From a virus, in IMG/VR virus record IMGVR_UViG_3300031957_001651, positions 1 through 64,000 of that record: 64,000 nt of DNA, one strand, 5' to 3'. Positions 49,683 through 57,376 of the stretch are shown in pieces. A program made the translations under genes and the position numbers. Numbering within the stretch: the stretch's first letter is position 1; every line of letters begins with the position of its first letter. The notes under the pieces are model-generated. The model did not search any database. It was given only the letters and a program-made list of their open reading frames with translations, and was not told where the DNA came from.

Positions 49683-49884
49683 GTGTGGTTCTACTTGGGT
49701 CGATGGACAGCATTATTGGAGTGGCACTGGAGCACTAGGAAATGAAGATGATCTTGCGGGACTAGTCTGCAATAAGTTAGGAAACGATGACTGTATTAAT
49801 CCAAAACGTGGTTCTGAAGAAGGAATTACTTGGAACGATAGGATGGATAGTCTAAATAAAAAGCAAAATGAATTGGATCAGTGA
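49657..49884 (+). CDS. Small zinc-ribbon protein
   Basis: A 75-residue protein from ATG 49657 (GGAGG is well placed). TCPKCGSTWVDGQHYWSGTG begins a zinc site; cysteines at LVCNK and DDCIN complete it. It overlaps the membrane-protein gene by 26 nt. Unknown role. Confidence 0.68.
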   Translation: MPETKTCPKCGSTWVDGQHYWSGTGALGNEDDLAGLVCNKLGNDDCINPKRGSEEGITWNDRMDSLNKKQNELDQ

Positions 49885-49886
49885 TT

Positions 49887-50051
49887 ATGCCTAGAAGTAA
49901 AATGCAGAAGAATGATCTTGAAGCAAAAGTTTATAAACTAAAGAATGAACTTTATGATGAAACTCGACAAGATAAAGATGGTGAATGGCATGATGGTGCT
50001 CATTATACTTTAAATAGAGTTTTAGACATTCTACAAGAATATAGTAATTAA
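49887..50051 (+). CDS. Small conserved protein (EWHDGAHYTLNRVLDIL type)
   Basis: A 54-residue helical protein: LEAKVYKLKNELYDETRQDK, then GEWHDGAHYTLNRVLDILQE. The second half is a conserved pattern in small cyanophage and cyanobacterial proteins that I recall without a function. The stop overlaps the next start (TAATG). Confidence 0.65.
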   Translation: MPRSKMQKNDLEAKVYKLKNELYDETRQDKDGEWHDGAHYTLNRVLDILQEYSN

Positions 50052-50227
50052 TGGATTCAGATCAGGAGAGGGAGTTTTATAAGTCTTTGAGGGAAAGAAT
50101 TCATCAATTACGGATGGCTCATCTCTTTGAAGAACCTTGCCCACTCTATGAACCAGAGTGGGATGATGATCTTTGGGACTGTCGTCTTAGTTATGATTTC
50201 AATGACGATGATTTGACAGATGGTTAG
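50051..50227 (+). CDS. Small acidic protein
   Basis: A 58-residue ORF: a charged helix (EREFYKSLRERIHQLRMAHL), then an acidic tail (EPEWDDDLWDCRLSYDFNDD). Coupled upstream. Its 3' end contains the -35 of the next perfect promoter. Confidence 0.6.
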   Translation: MDSDQEREFYKSLRERIHQLRMAHLFEEPCPLYEPEWDDDLWDCRLSYDFNDDDLTDG

Positions 50228-50241
50228 GAAAGTCTTATAAT
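50213..50241 (+). promoter_or_regulatory. Perfect sigma70 promoter before the oxygenase/fucosyltransferase-like genes
   Basis: TTGACA (50213-50218), 17 bp, TATAAT (50236-50241), 27 nt before the ATG at 50269. Confidence 0.82.
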
Positions 50242-50268
50242 TAGTATGTTCGGAATTTTTTGATAATA

Positions 50269-50853
50269 ATGGAACCTAGTAATAAACATCAAGTTGCTGA
50301 AGATCCCTTCGTTTTTTATGAACAGATCATTCCTGATAAACTAGTAGATCTGATGGTAGAAGAACTACCAAAGTATGATGGATCATATGCAGAAGCAGAG
50401 ATTGGAGATCGTCAAACTGGTGCATTGTTTGAAAATAAAAGAAACTCTAAAGTCTCTTGGATGTATGAAGATGACTGGGTTTCCTCTATGTTTGCACACT
50501 ATTTCCATTTGGCAAACAAAGAGTATTGGGAGTATGATCTTAATTGCTTAGATGGTATTCAGATCACTCGATATGATGAAGGTGATCATTATACCTGGCA
50601 TTCTGATTATGGAACTGCAGAAGATAATCGTTTTACCAGGAAACTAAGTGCAACTCTTCTAGTAACTGACCCTAGTGAGTATGAGGGTGGTGAACTAGAG
50701 TTCATTGACTATCATAATAATCTAGTTGTTGCACCTTCCACTAGAGGAACAATGATTGTGTTTGATTCACGTATTCCACATCGTGTTCGACCTGTGACTA
50801 AGGGAACTAGGATTTCTCTTGTAACGTGGATGCTTGGTCCTAAACTAGTGTAA
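50269..50853 (+). CDS. 2OG/Fe(II) oxygenase-like protein 7 (PiuC/P4H type)
   Basis: A 194-residue protein, the most canonical hydroxylase here: H111, D113 (YTWHSDYG), TLLVTDPSEYEGGELEF, H171 (SRIPHRVRPV) and R181 (GTRISLVTW). The EGGELEF strand and MIVFDSRIPH step match PKHD-type hydroxylases found widely in cyanophages. A perfect early promoter precedes it. It may hydroxylate a protein; the target is unknown. Confidence 0.9.
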   Translation: MEPSNKHQVAEDPFVFYEQIIPDKLVDLMVEELPKYDGSYAEAEIGDRQTGALFENKRNSKVSWMYEDDWVSSMFAHYFHLANKEYWEYDLNCLDGIQITRYDEGDHYTWHSDYGTAEDNRFTRKLSATLLVTDPSEYEGGELEFIDYHNNLVVAPSTRGTMIVFDSRIPHRVRPVTKGTRISLVTWMLGPKLV

Positions 50854-50854
50854 G

Positions 50855-51994
50855 ATGGTTAGATATATTTCTTTTAGTCCCTATTATTCTGGACTAGTGA
50901 ACATTATAATGTCATATGAAATGTTTCTGGCAATAGCAGCAATTACTAAGAGGAAGGTTATTCTTCCTCCAGATTGTTGGATGCTCTTTTTGTCTAAGAG
51001 TCAGAAGAAAGAGGACTGGATTGATTTCTGGAAAATCTTTGATAAAGAAGTTCTTCTGGAAGAATTTGACTGCATTGAACATAGAGATGTTCCAGAGTTC
51101 CAAGGAAAACTTGGAAAGATGCAGGGAAAAGATTCATATACTAGGGATATTGGACGATGTGATTTAGATCTTTCTGAAATCATTTTTGATTCATCTACAG
51201 TTTCTGATGAGCATACTGTATTTGTGAATGAAGAAATTGATACTCAGGACTTTCATGATTTCTGTCATAATCGAACTGTGATGGAACTTGATTGTGACGA
51301 ACAGTTTTTGCATTTTGAAAATAATCTGTTTGGTCATTACTGGTATCATGTTTATCCTGGTGGTGAAAATCTTAGGAATAAACTAAAGGATAAAGTGAAT
51401 AGAGTTTTGAGATATAATGATAAATTTTATTTCTATGCAGATACGGTCCACCAAGAACTCGGACCATTCAATTCTATTCACGTCAGACGAAACGATTTCT
51501 TAGATGCAAGAGAGGATGAGATTCAATGTGTAAATGCTCCTGAGAAGATTCTGGAGATGGTAGATAGACTTCCATTCTATGATAAGTCTTTACCTCTTTA
51601 TATTGCTACTGACGAGCAAGATAGATCATTTTTTGATTTGCTTGGGGAAAAGTATGATATTCATTTCTATGAAGATTTTGATTATAAGTTTGGTGATGAC
51701 TTTGAGGAAGATGATCTTCATATTGCGGTATTGGAACAAACAATATGTTCACAGTCTGAGAACTTCTTTGGAACTTATCTATCAACATTCTCGAAAAGAA
51801 TTAATATTATGAGAGGTCTTGAGAATAGACAAGCAGAAGATCATTTGGGTATTAATCATCTACCAGAAGAACCAGATGAGAACTTAGTAGATGTGTTTCC
51901 TTGGAGAAAGATGTCTGATAATACTTGGCAATGGAATTCATCATCACACTTGCAGTGGATGCATGAAGAGAATGGTAAATTGGTTGAACTATGA
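50855..51994 (+). CDS. O-fucosyltransferase-like glycosyltransferase
   Basis: A 379-residue protein. N-terminal SPYYSGLVNIIMSYEMFLAI followed by TKRKVILPP resembles the GG(L)NN...RR...LPP region of GDP-fucose O-fucosyltransferases. FNSIHVRRNDFLDA corresponds to their central (I/V)HxRxxD motif, and FFGTYLSTFSKRINIMRG to the C-terminal GTxxSTFS motif. It could transfer fucose (or a related sugar) from a GDP-sugar; Gmd and Fcl downstream would supply GDP-fucose. No signal peptide. Certainty: fold good, donor inferred. Confidence 0.75.
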   Translation: MVRYISFSPYYSGLVNIIMSYEMFLAIAAITKRKVILPPDCWMLFLSKSQKKEDWIDFWKIFDKEVLLEEFDCIEHRDVPEFQGKLGKMQGKDSYTRDIGRCDLDLSEIIFDSSTVSDEHTVFVNEEIDTQDFHDFCHNRTVMELDCDEQFLHFENNLFGHYWYHVYPGGENLRNKLKDKVNRVLRYNDKFYFYADTVHQELGPFNSIHVRRNDFLDAREDEIQCVNAPEKILEMVDRLPFYDKSLPLYIATDEQDRSFFDLLGEKYDIHFYEDFDYKFGDDFEEDDLHIAVLEQTICSQSENFFGTYLSTFSKRINIMRGLENRQAEDHLGINHLPEEPDENLVDVFPWRKMSDNTWQWNSSSHLQWMHEENGKLVEL

Positions 51995-52686
51995 GAGATG
52001 TTTTACAACCCATATTCAATGATGTCCCTTTCAAGAAAGTAAAGGTTCCCGATAATCTTTATTCGTTTATGATGGATGAATACAAGAATCTAGTCTTTGA
52101 TATTAAAGATCAAGACATTACTTATGATAGGAACTATAGAACTTATACGAGTGGTGGAATCTCAATAAAAGGTTCTAGGACACCCTTCTGCTTAAAGACT
52201 GAGATATCTCAGGAATTGTATGATATGTGTTATGAAGAGATTACTCCAATGATTGAGGAGTGGTCTGGTCAAGAGTTGGAGATGACATGGGCATACGGGA
52301 TTAGGAACTATGTTCGGGATTCCATACTACATCTTCATAGAGACCGAATTGAAACTCATATAATTAGTTGTATAATTTATGTTGACCAACAATCTGAAGA
52401 GAATTGGGCATTAGATTTTTTTGATCACGAACACAATCATCATAAAGTTCTTTTTGAACCTGGTGATATGCTCTTTTACGAAAGTCTATGTTTGCATGGG
52501 AGAATTGATCCTTTACAAGGAGATTATTACAGAAACATGTACTTCCATTGGAAGCCAATTGATTGGTGGTACGACGACTTACACGACCTTAGGACTGACT
52601 TTAGAGATGCAACAGAATTTAGAAATTATTACGGAAAAGAATATCTCTACGGCAGAGAAGAAAGAATCATTCCCAGAACTCTCTGA
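51991..52686 (+). CDS. 2OG/Fe(II) oxygenase-like protein 8 (P4H type)
   Basis: A 231-residue protein: ligands H116, D118 (LHLHRDRIETH), H169 (ESLCLHGRID) and R181 (YYRNMYFHW). KVLFEPGDMLFYESLCLHGR is the P4H C-terminal motif. Coupled to the fucosyltransferase-like gene by ATGA, which suggests a common substrate or role. Confidence 0.85.
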   Translation: MRDVLQPIFNDVPFKKVKVPDNLYSFMMDEYKNLVFDIKDQDITYDRNYRTYTSGGISIKGSRTPFCLKTEISQELYDMCYEEITPMIEEWSGQELEMTWAYGIRNYVRDSILHLHRDRIETHIISCIIYVDQQSEENWALDFFDHEHNHHKVLFEPGDMLFYESLCLHGRIDPLQGDYYRNMYFHWKPIDWWYDDLHDLRTDFRDATEFRNYYGKEYLYGREERIIPRTL

Positions 52687-52765
52687 ACCACCTGACGAAC
52701 TGTCACAGGAAGAGGATGATGAAGAGTACATTAAGTGGTATACTAATCATGATCAAGCATCGTGA
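52607..52765 (+). CDS. Possible small acidic protein overlapping the oxygenase end
   Basis: A 52-residue ORF from ATG 52607: MQQNLEIITEKNISTAEKKE, then LSQEEDDEEYIKWYTNHD. Half of it lies inside the preceding gene in another frame; the acidic C-terminal half is outside and looks protein-like. Ends just before tRNA-Met. Confidence 0.4.
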   Translation: MQQNLEIITEKNISTAEKKESFPELSEPPDELSQEEDDEEYIKWYTNHDQAS

Positions 52766-52772
52766 TGCCACT

Positions 52773-52845
52773 GCTTCCTTAGCAATCTGGTGAATGCAGC
52801 AAACTCATAATTTGCCTAAGGTGAGTTCGATCCTCACAGGAAGCA
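52773..52845 (+). tRNA. tRNA with anticodon CAT (Met, or Ile if the C is modified)
   Basis: A 73-nt cloverleaf: acceptor GCTTCCT/AGGAAGC, D-stem GCA/TGC, anticodon stem GCAAA/TTTGC with loop CTCATAA, T-stem GTGAG/CTCAC. Elongator Met and lysidine-modified Ile cannot be told apart by eye. Confidence 0.9.
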
Positions 52846-52851
52846 TTGGGA

Positions 52852-52880
52852 TTGACTTTCAGTCCCAAATCTGATAAACT
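52852..52880 (+). promoter_or_regulatory. Sigma70-type promoter after tRNA-CAT
   Basis: TTGACT (52852-52857), 17 bp, TAAACT (52875-52880), with extended -10 TG. It lies 22 nt before the gene at 52903. Confidence 0.55.
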
Positions 52881-52902
52881 ACTGGAGTAATTACACAAGA
52901 CA

Positions 52903-53118
52903 ATGACTATCACTGCTAAGTTCAAGAAGGATCTCAATACCCTTCGTTCTGCTGCAAACGGTGAAATTCTTCTAGACGTGAAGAATCCAAAACTTTTTAA
53001 AAAAGTACGTCGTTACTATGAGAACACTGGTGTTGTATTCTCTGGTGATCCACTTGATGATTATGATATCTTGATGGAATGGATTGCTAGTGATCTTGAA
53101 ACCACAGAGGTTGTTTGA
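52903..53118 (+). CDS. Small conserved cyanophage protein
   Basis: A 71-residue protein (FKKDLNTLRSAANGEILLDV; LFKKVRRYYENTGVVFSGDP). It has a basic first half and acidic tail. Unknown family; coupled with the next gene by TGATG. Confidence 0.65.
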   Translation: MTITAKFKKDLNTLRSAANGEILLDVKNPKLFKKVRRYYENTGVVFSGDPLDDYDILMEWIASDLETTEVV

Positions 53119-53351
53119 TGAAAGTTCTATTAGAACGTTTCCCCTATCGTTATGTTGAGTGTGGAACTCTTGAAAATGGGTTCCCAGATTACCGCATTCA
53201 AAAGGCGCATCACTACACTAAGAGGTATAGTGACATGTATCTCCTTGATAATCAGATGCAACTATTGACTGTTATTGATGACTTTGAATACACCAAATGG
53301 TTAGATCCTGAAGGTGTACCTTGTTATATCAAAGACTCGGTAGGTCGTTAA
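53118..53351 (+). CDS. Small conserved cyanophage protein
   Basis: A 77-residue protein from ATG 53118 (MKVLLERFPYRYVECGTLEN). It is Tyr-rich and beta-like (YLLDNQMQLLTVIDDFEYTK). No known function; it is probably paired with the preceding gene. Confidence 0.65.
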   Translation: MKVLLERFPYRYVECGTLENGFPDYRIQKAHHYTKRYSDMYLLDNQMQLLTVIDDFEYTKWLDPEGVPCYIKDSVGR

Positions 53352-53386
53352 ACTAGCCCTGGTCGGAGTATTATTTCAAATAAAAT

Positions 53387-54937
53387 ATGTTTAACCTAGG
53401 TATTCATGGTTCTCACAATGCAACACTTGTATTGTCTTATGAAGATGAAGTTTTAGAAGTAGTAGAACTTGAGAGATTTATCTCTCATAAAAATGCTGCT
53501 CTATATTTTTATGAGAATCCTCCTCATGCAATTAGTTTTGTAAGGGAGATTGGTGAATACTTTAAAAGGAAATATAATTTTGACAGGTATGATGTAGTTT
53601 GTATTAACTCTATGCCTGAAGAGAAGTTTCCTTGGAAAGATGTATTTGGTGATGCCGATATTGAGTATTGTGATCATCATGTTGCTCATACCTGTTCTGC
53701 CTTCTATCAATCACCATATAATCAAGCATTAGTTGTTTCTTTTGATGGTGGTTCTGATGAGGGTTTCTTTAATGTATATACCATTGAGAGAGGTGAAGAC
53801 CCAGTAAAGTTGTATTCTGGTAAGAAAGATTATGCTGTCTCTTATATGGCAGCTGGTCATTTTGTTCCTGCCATTCGCAACGAAGAAGATATTTACAAAG
53901 GTAATCTAGTTTATCCTGGTAAATTGATGGGTTATGTTGGATATGGTGAATATCGTGATGATATTGCTAATAAGTTGATTCAATTTTATGAATCAAATAC
54001 TTATGACGATGTTCCAGATGCTGTCTGTAGATTTGTACAAAAGTTTGGACTAGAAGACTGGTCTGAACAATTCGGACTACAGGATGCACAAGATATTGCA
54101 ACAACTAATCAAATTGTATTTGAGAAGTTGTTCAGAGAAGAGATACAACCATTTCTAGATCAGTATCCAGATTTACCTTTGGTTTTGACTGGTGGTTGTG
54201 CTCTTAATATCATTAACAATACGAATCTAGCAAGAGAACGTGAAGTTTTCATTCCACCAAATCCTAGTGATTGTGGCATTGCATTAGGTGCGTTGCTATA
54301 CATCATTAAACCAGAACGTCAGATTGATATCACTTATTCGGGATCACCTGTGTGGGATCGAATGGAGATTGGTAGATATCTACGTGAAAGAGAGAATTGT
54401 CAAGAGATTTCTGCAAAAGAAGTTGCAAAGATTATTCACGATGGTGGTATTGTTGGTGTAGTTCGTGGTGGATCTGAGCATGGTCCTAGAGCACTCGGGA
54501 ATAGAAGTCTCTTATGTGATGCAACTAATCCCGATATGAAAGACATTATGAATCTTAAGGTGAAGAATCGAGAATCGTTTAGACCTTTTTCTCCAATTGT
54601 AAGACTTGAAGATTTAACCAAGTATTTTGATTGGGAAAAGGAGTCTAGACATATGTCCTTTTCACCAGAAGTGAGACCAGAGTATCGTAAATTACTATCT
54701 TCTGTTACTCATGTAGACGGAACTGCAAGAGTTCAAACAGTTACTAGAACCCAGAATGAATATATCTACCAGATTCTAGGTGAACTAGACACTATGTCTG
54801 GTCATGGAGTTCTACTCAATACTTCTTTTAATGTAGCAGGTAAACCAATCTTGAATACATATAAGGAAGCATTTGAAGTTCTCGATGCAAAACCCATAAC
54901 TGGGTTAGTCCTAGAAGATTACTATTTTCCAAAATGA
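53387..54937 (+). CDS. Carbamoyltransferase (NodU/CmcH family)
   Basis: A 516-residue enzyme of the carbamoyltransferase family. The N-terminal Kae1-like ATPase part starts LGIHGSHNATLVL and contains CDHHVAHTCSAFYQSP and VSFDGGSDEGFF; GGVALN-type motif appears as LTGGCALNIINN. The C-terminal domain has EHGPRALGNRSLLCD and GVLLNTSFNVAGKP. It uses carbamoyl phosphate and ATP to carbamoylate hydroxyls, often on sugars of glycans or antibiotics. It opens the glycan cassette, so a sugar acceptor is likely. Slightly shorter than bacterial relatives (550-600). Confidence 0.93.
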   Translation: MFNLGIHGSHNATLVLSYEDEVLEVVELERFISHKNAALYFYENPPHAISFVREIGEYFKRKYNFDRYDVVCINSMPEEKFPWKDVFGDADIEYCDHHVAHTCSAFYQSPYNQALVVSFDGGSDEGFFNVYTIERGEDPVKLYSGKKDYAVSYMAAGHFVPAIRNEEDIYKGNLVYPGKLMGYVGYGEYRDDIANKLIQFYESNTYDDVPDAVCRFVQKFGLEDWSEQFGLQDAQDIATTNQIVFEKLFREEIQPFLDQYPDLPLVLTGGCALNIINNTNLAREREVFIPPNPSDCGIALGALLYIIKPERQIDITYSGSPVWDRMEIGRYLRERENCQEISAKEVAKIIHDGGIVGVVRGGSEHGPRALGNRSLLCDATNPDMKDIMNLKVKNRESFRPFSPIVRLEDLTKYFDWEKESRHMSFSPEVRPEYRKLLSSVTHVDGTARVQTVTRTQNEYIYQILGELDTMSGHGVLLNTSFNVAGKPILNTYKEAFEVLDAKPITGLVLEDYYFPK

Positions 54938-55281
54938 ATCATATAGATAAACCGTGGGGTTGGTATAAAGATCTTGAAAGACATCATAATGTGGTGATTA
55001 AAAAGATTTATGTTAAACCTTTTAAGAGAATTTCTCTTCAAAAACATGCTTATAGAGATGAGTTTTGGTATATTCTTTCTGGTTCTGGGGAGGTAATTGT
55101 TGGTAATGAAAATTTACCAGCAAATCCAGGTGTATCTTTTATTATTGGTAGAGGTGAAATTCATCGAATTACAGCAAATTCTGATGGTATTACCTTCCTA
55201 GAAGTTCAAGAAGGTGAATGTAGAGAAGATGATATTGTCCGTTTAGAGGATGATTATAATAGAGTCACGGATGGACTGTAA
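54934..55281 (+). CDS. Mannose-6-phosphate isomerase-like cupin
   Basis: A 115-residue cupin: KPWGWYKDLERHHNVVIKKI, VKPFKRISLQKHAYRDEFWY and GRGEIHRITA, the type II phosphomannose isomerase domain found at the end of AlgA/ManC-type enzymes. Likely metal ligands are H38, E43 and H77; the end EDDIVRLEDDYNR is diagnostic. It may convert fructose-6-P to mannose-6-P, feeding GDP-mannose. A GDP-mannose pyrophosphorylase domain is missing, so the host would supply that step. Coupled to the carbamoyltransferase. Confidence 0.87.
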   Translation: MNHIDKPWGWYKDLERHHNVVIKKIYVKPFKRISLQKHAYRDEFWYILSGSGEVIVGNENLPANPGVSFIIGRGEIHRITANSDGITFLEVQEGECREDDIVRLEDDYNRVTDGL

Positions 55282-55317
55282 CAGAACTGGTGGAGTCAAT
55301 TGACCCTATTAGGTTTC

Positions 55318-55338
55318 TTGTTTCCTCAAAAAACAAGT
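55318..55338 (+). repeat. Hairpin in the gap before the terminator
   Basis: CTTGTTT and AAACAAG around CCTCAAA. Together with the following terminator it fills most of the 135-nt gap. A palindrome GTCAATTGAC lies just upstream. Confidence 0.55.
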
Positions 55339-55356
55339 GGCGAGCCTGCAAGACCC

Positions 55357-55381
55357 AGAGGGAATCTTTCCCTCTTTTTTA
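55357..55381 (+). terminator. Rho-independent terminator
   Basis: AGAGGGAA, loop TCT, TTCCCTCT, followed by T6. Confidence 0.9.
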
Positions 55382-55382
55382 T

Positions 55383-55390
55383 TCTAAATA
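55383..55390 (+). promoter_or_regulatory. Late-promoter-like box TCTAAATA
   Basis: CTAAATA variant immediately after the terminator T-run, ending 26 nt before the gene at 55417. Confidence 0.5.
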
Positions 55391-55416
55391 TTACATAACG
55401 TTCAAATTAAATTAAA

Positions 55417-55734
55417 ATGGCATACAAAGGAACAGCAGCAAAATCTTCAAGTGGTGCATCTATGTCAAAGTATGACGTAGAAGTCGAAGCAAGACTTAAA
55501 GCACTGGAAGCAGAAGCACATACAAAGCCAACTGGTGCTACTGCAGCAAAGGTTGAAGAGAGACTATCTGCTTTGGAAGCAAAAGCACACACACCTTGCG
55601 AAGGTGGTGGTAAGTCTGCTAAAGTAAATGCAGCAGCACTTCCAGCCAATGCTCCTAGAAAGACTACTCAACCACAAGGAAGAATCGACGCACTAGAAGC
55701 AAGACTTGAGGCACTAATCGCACAACTTTCCTGA
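55417..55734 (+). CDS. Heptad-repeat late protein (RLxALEAxAHT repeats)
   Basis: A 105-residue Ala/Lys/Glu-rich protein with three related segments: ARLKALEAEAHTKP, ERLSALEAKAHTP and GRIDALEARLEALIAQLS. The heptads suggest an oligomeric coiled coil. No Trp, Phe or enzyme motif. A late-type box and terminator frame it as a unit, so a virion or assembly role is plausible. Unknown family. Confidence 0.68.
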   Translation: MAYKGTAAKSSSGASMSKYDVEVEARLKALEAEAHTKPTGATAAKVEERLSALEAKAHTPCEGGGKSAKVNAAALPANAPRKTTQPQGRIDALEARLEALIAQLS

Positions 55735-55740
55735 TGACTT

Positions 55741-56355
55741 ATGTCAATTGAATTGATTCCTTTATTCTCTGTCCCTGTTATTAAGTTTAAGTTCAGTAAG
55801 CATAATAATTACAACTTCCCAACCATTAGGAGGCAAGAACGCATTCCTGATGGTTGGGAACTTTCGCTTAATAGTACATATCCAGAAATAGAAGATGATG
55901 ATCCATTGGTTCCTCGTGAAATGAGAGAGTCTATGGAACGTGATCTATATCTTGATACTAGGGCAGTATTGAAAAGACTTGATGTATCTTATGACAATAT
56001 TTTTATAAAGGATTTTTGGTATAACGTATACCATGAAGATCAAGGACAAGAACCTCATGATCATCTTGGAAATGCGGGAGATCCATCCCTTTATTGGTCA
56101 TGCATCTATTATAATAGAGGAGCATCACCAACAAAGTTTCATAATGCACATAGATATATGAAACTTTGTATGCCAGTTCACCTTGGGGAGAATTCACCAC
56201 TTTCCGATATGTATATTGATATGTATGACCAGGAAGTTGATGATGGTGATATCATTATGTTTCCACCTTGGATGGTTCATGAGGTTGTTCCTCAAAAGAA
56301 AGTTGATAAAATGAGATTGACATTTACATTTAACATAGGATATAATCATGAGTGA
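55741..56355 (+). CDS. 2OG/Fe(II) oxygenase-like protein 9 (HxH type)
   Basis: A 204-residue protein with [20 protein letters not shown] (H106-D-H108), [27 protein letters not shown] (H180) and R192. It begins [16 protein letters not shown], as in the 2OG-FeII_Oxy_5 type (compare LFASPVLTLNF at 31784). Ends overlapping gmd by 8 nt, so it belongs to the glycan operon and might act on a sugar or glycoprotein. Confidence 0.83.
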   Translation: MSIELIPLFSVPVIKFKFSKHNNYNFPTIRRQERIPDGWELSLNSTYPEIEDDDPLVPREMRESMERDLYLDTRAVLKRLDVSYDNIFIKDFWYNVYHEDQGQEPHDHLGNAGDPSLYWSCIYYNRGASPTKFHNAHRYMKLCMPVHLGENSPLSDMYIDMYDQEVDDGDIIMFPPWMVHEVVPQKKVDKMRLTFTFNIGYNHE

Positions 56356-57376
56356 TGTGAAGAAGAAAATGAAGACAGCATTAATTACTGGTATTACTGG
56401 GCAGGATGGTTCTTATCTTGCCGAGTTGCTACTTGAAAAGGGATATATGGTGCATGGCATTGTTCGGAGAGCATCTCTAATCAATACTGCTCGCATTGAT
56501 CATATCTTTGATCATGAACGAGTTAAGTTGCATTATGGGGATCTATCTGATTCTGCAAATATTGTTCATATCCTTCAGAAATGTCAACCAGATGAGATCT
56601 ATAATCTTGCTGCACAAAGTCATGTGAAGGTATCTTTTGAGATGCCCGAGTACACTGGTAATGTAGATGGTCTTGGCACACTTCGTATCCTTGAAGCAGT
56701 TCGTATTTTAGGTATGGAGAAGAAGTGCCGTATCTATCAAGCATCAACGTCTGAGATGTATGGACTTGTTCAGGAGACTCCTCAGACTGAGACCACACCT
56801 TTCTATCCACGTTCTCCATATGGATGTGCAAAGGTTTACTCCTATTGGATCACAAAGAACTATCGTGAGTCCTATGGAATGTATGCTTGTACTGGCATCC
56901 TATTCAATCATGAATCACCTCGTCGTGGTGAGACCTTTGTGACTCGTAAGATCACTCGTGGTCTTTCTCGTATTTCTGTTGGAGAGCAAAAGGTTCTCTA
57001 TCTTGGAAACCTAGATGCAAAACGAGATTGGGGACATGCAAAGGATTATGTTCGTGCTATGTGGTTAATGCTGCAACAGGATGAACCTGATGATTTTGTG
57101 ATTGCTACTGGAAAGCAGTATTCAGTTCGTGAATTTGTGGAAAGAGTTGCTCCTTACTTTGGAATTACAATTGAATGGGTTGGTGAGGGTGATGATGAGA
57201 TTGGTATGGATAAGCATACTAGGAAAACAATTATTGCTGTCCATCCTAAATATTATCGTCCTGCTGAAGTTGAAACTCTTCTTGGTGATTCTACCAAAGC
57301 AAAGGAGAAACTTGGATGGGAACCTGAAATTTCTTTCGATGAACTAATTGAGGATATGTGTATCTATGGACAATGA
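56348..57376 (+). CDS. gmd: GDP-mannose 4,6-dehydratase (Gmd)
   Basis: A 342-residue short-chain dehydrogenase: [19 protein letters not shown] at the NADP site, QASTSEMYG supplying the catalytic Ser/Thr-Glu, and [15 protein letters not shown] giving Tyr-xxx-Lys. [19 protein letters not shown] is diagnostic of Gmd. It turns GDP-D-mannose into GDP-4-keto-6-deoxymannose, the first step to GDP-L-fucose. The next gene encodes the second enzyme, with an 11-nt overlap. Confidence 0.97.
   Translation: MSDVKKKMKTALITGITGQDGSYLAELLLEKGYMVHGIVRRASLINTARIDHIFDHERVKLHYGDLSDSANIVHILQKCQPDEIYNLAAQSHVKVSFEMPEYTGNVDGLGTLRILEAVRILGMEKKCRIYQASTSEMYGLVQETPQTETTPFYPRSPYGCAKVYSYWITKNYRESYGMYACTGILFNHESPRRGETFVTRKITRGLSRISVGEQKVLYLGNLDAKRDWGHAKDYVRAMWLMLQQDEPDDFVIATGKQYSVREFVERVAPYFGITIEWVGEGDDEIGMDKHTRKTIIAVHPKYYRPAEVETLLGDSTKAKEKLGWEPEISFDELIEDMCIYGQ

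Noticed and set aside
35910-52845. tRNA genes as phage attachment sites
   Set aside because: No integrase, excisionase or duplicated tRNA ends are present; the gene content is of a strictly lytic T4-like phage.
55282-55356. A riboswitch in the 135-nt gap after the isomerase gene
   Set aside because: Only a simple hairpin, a 10-bp palindrome and a terminator were recognised; no known riboswitch core was seen.
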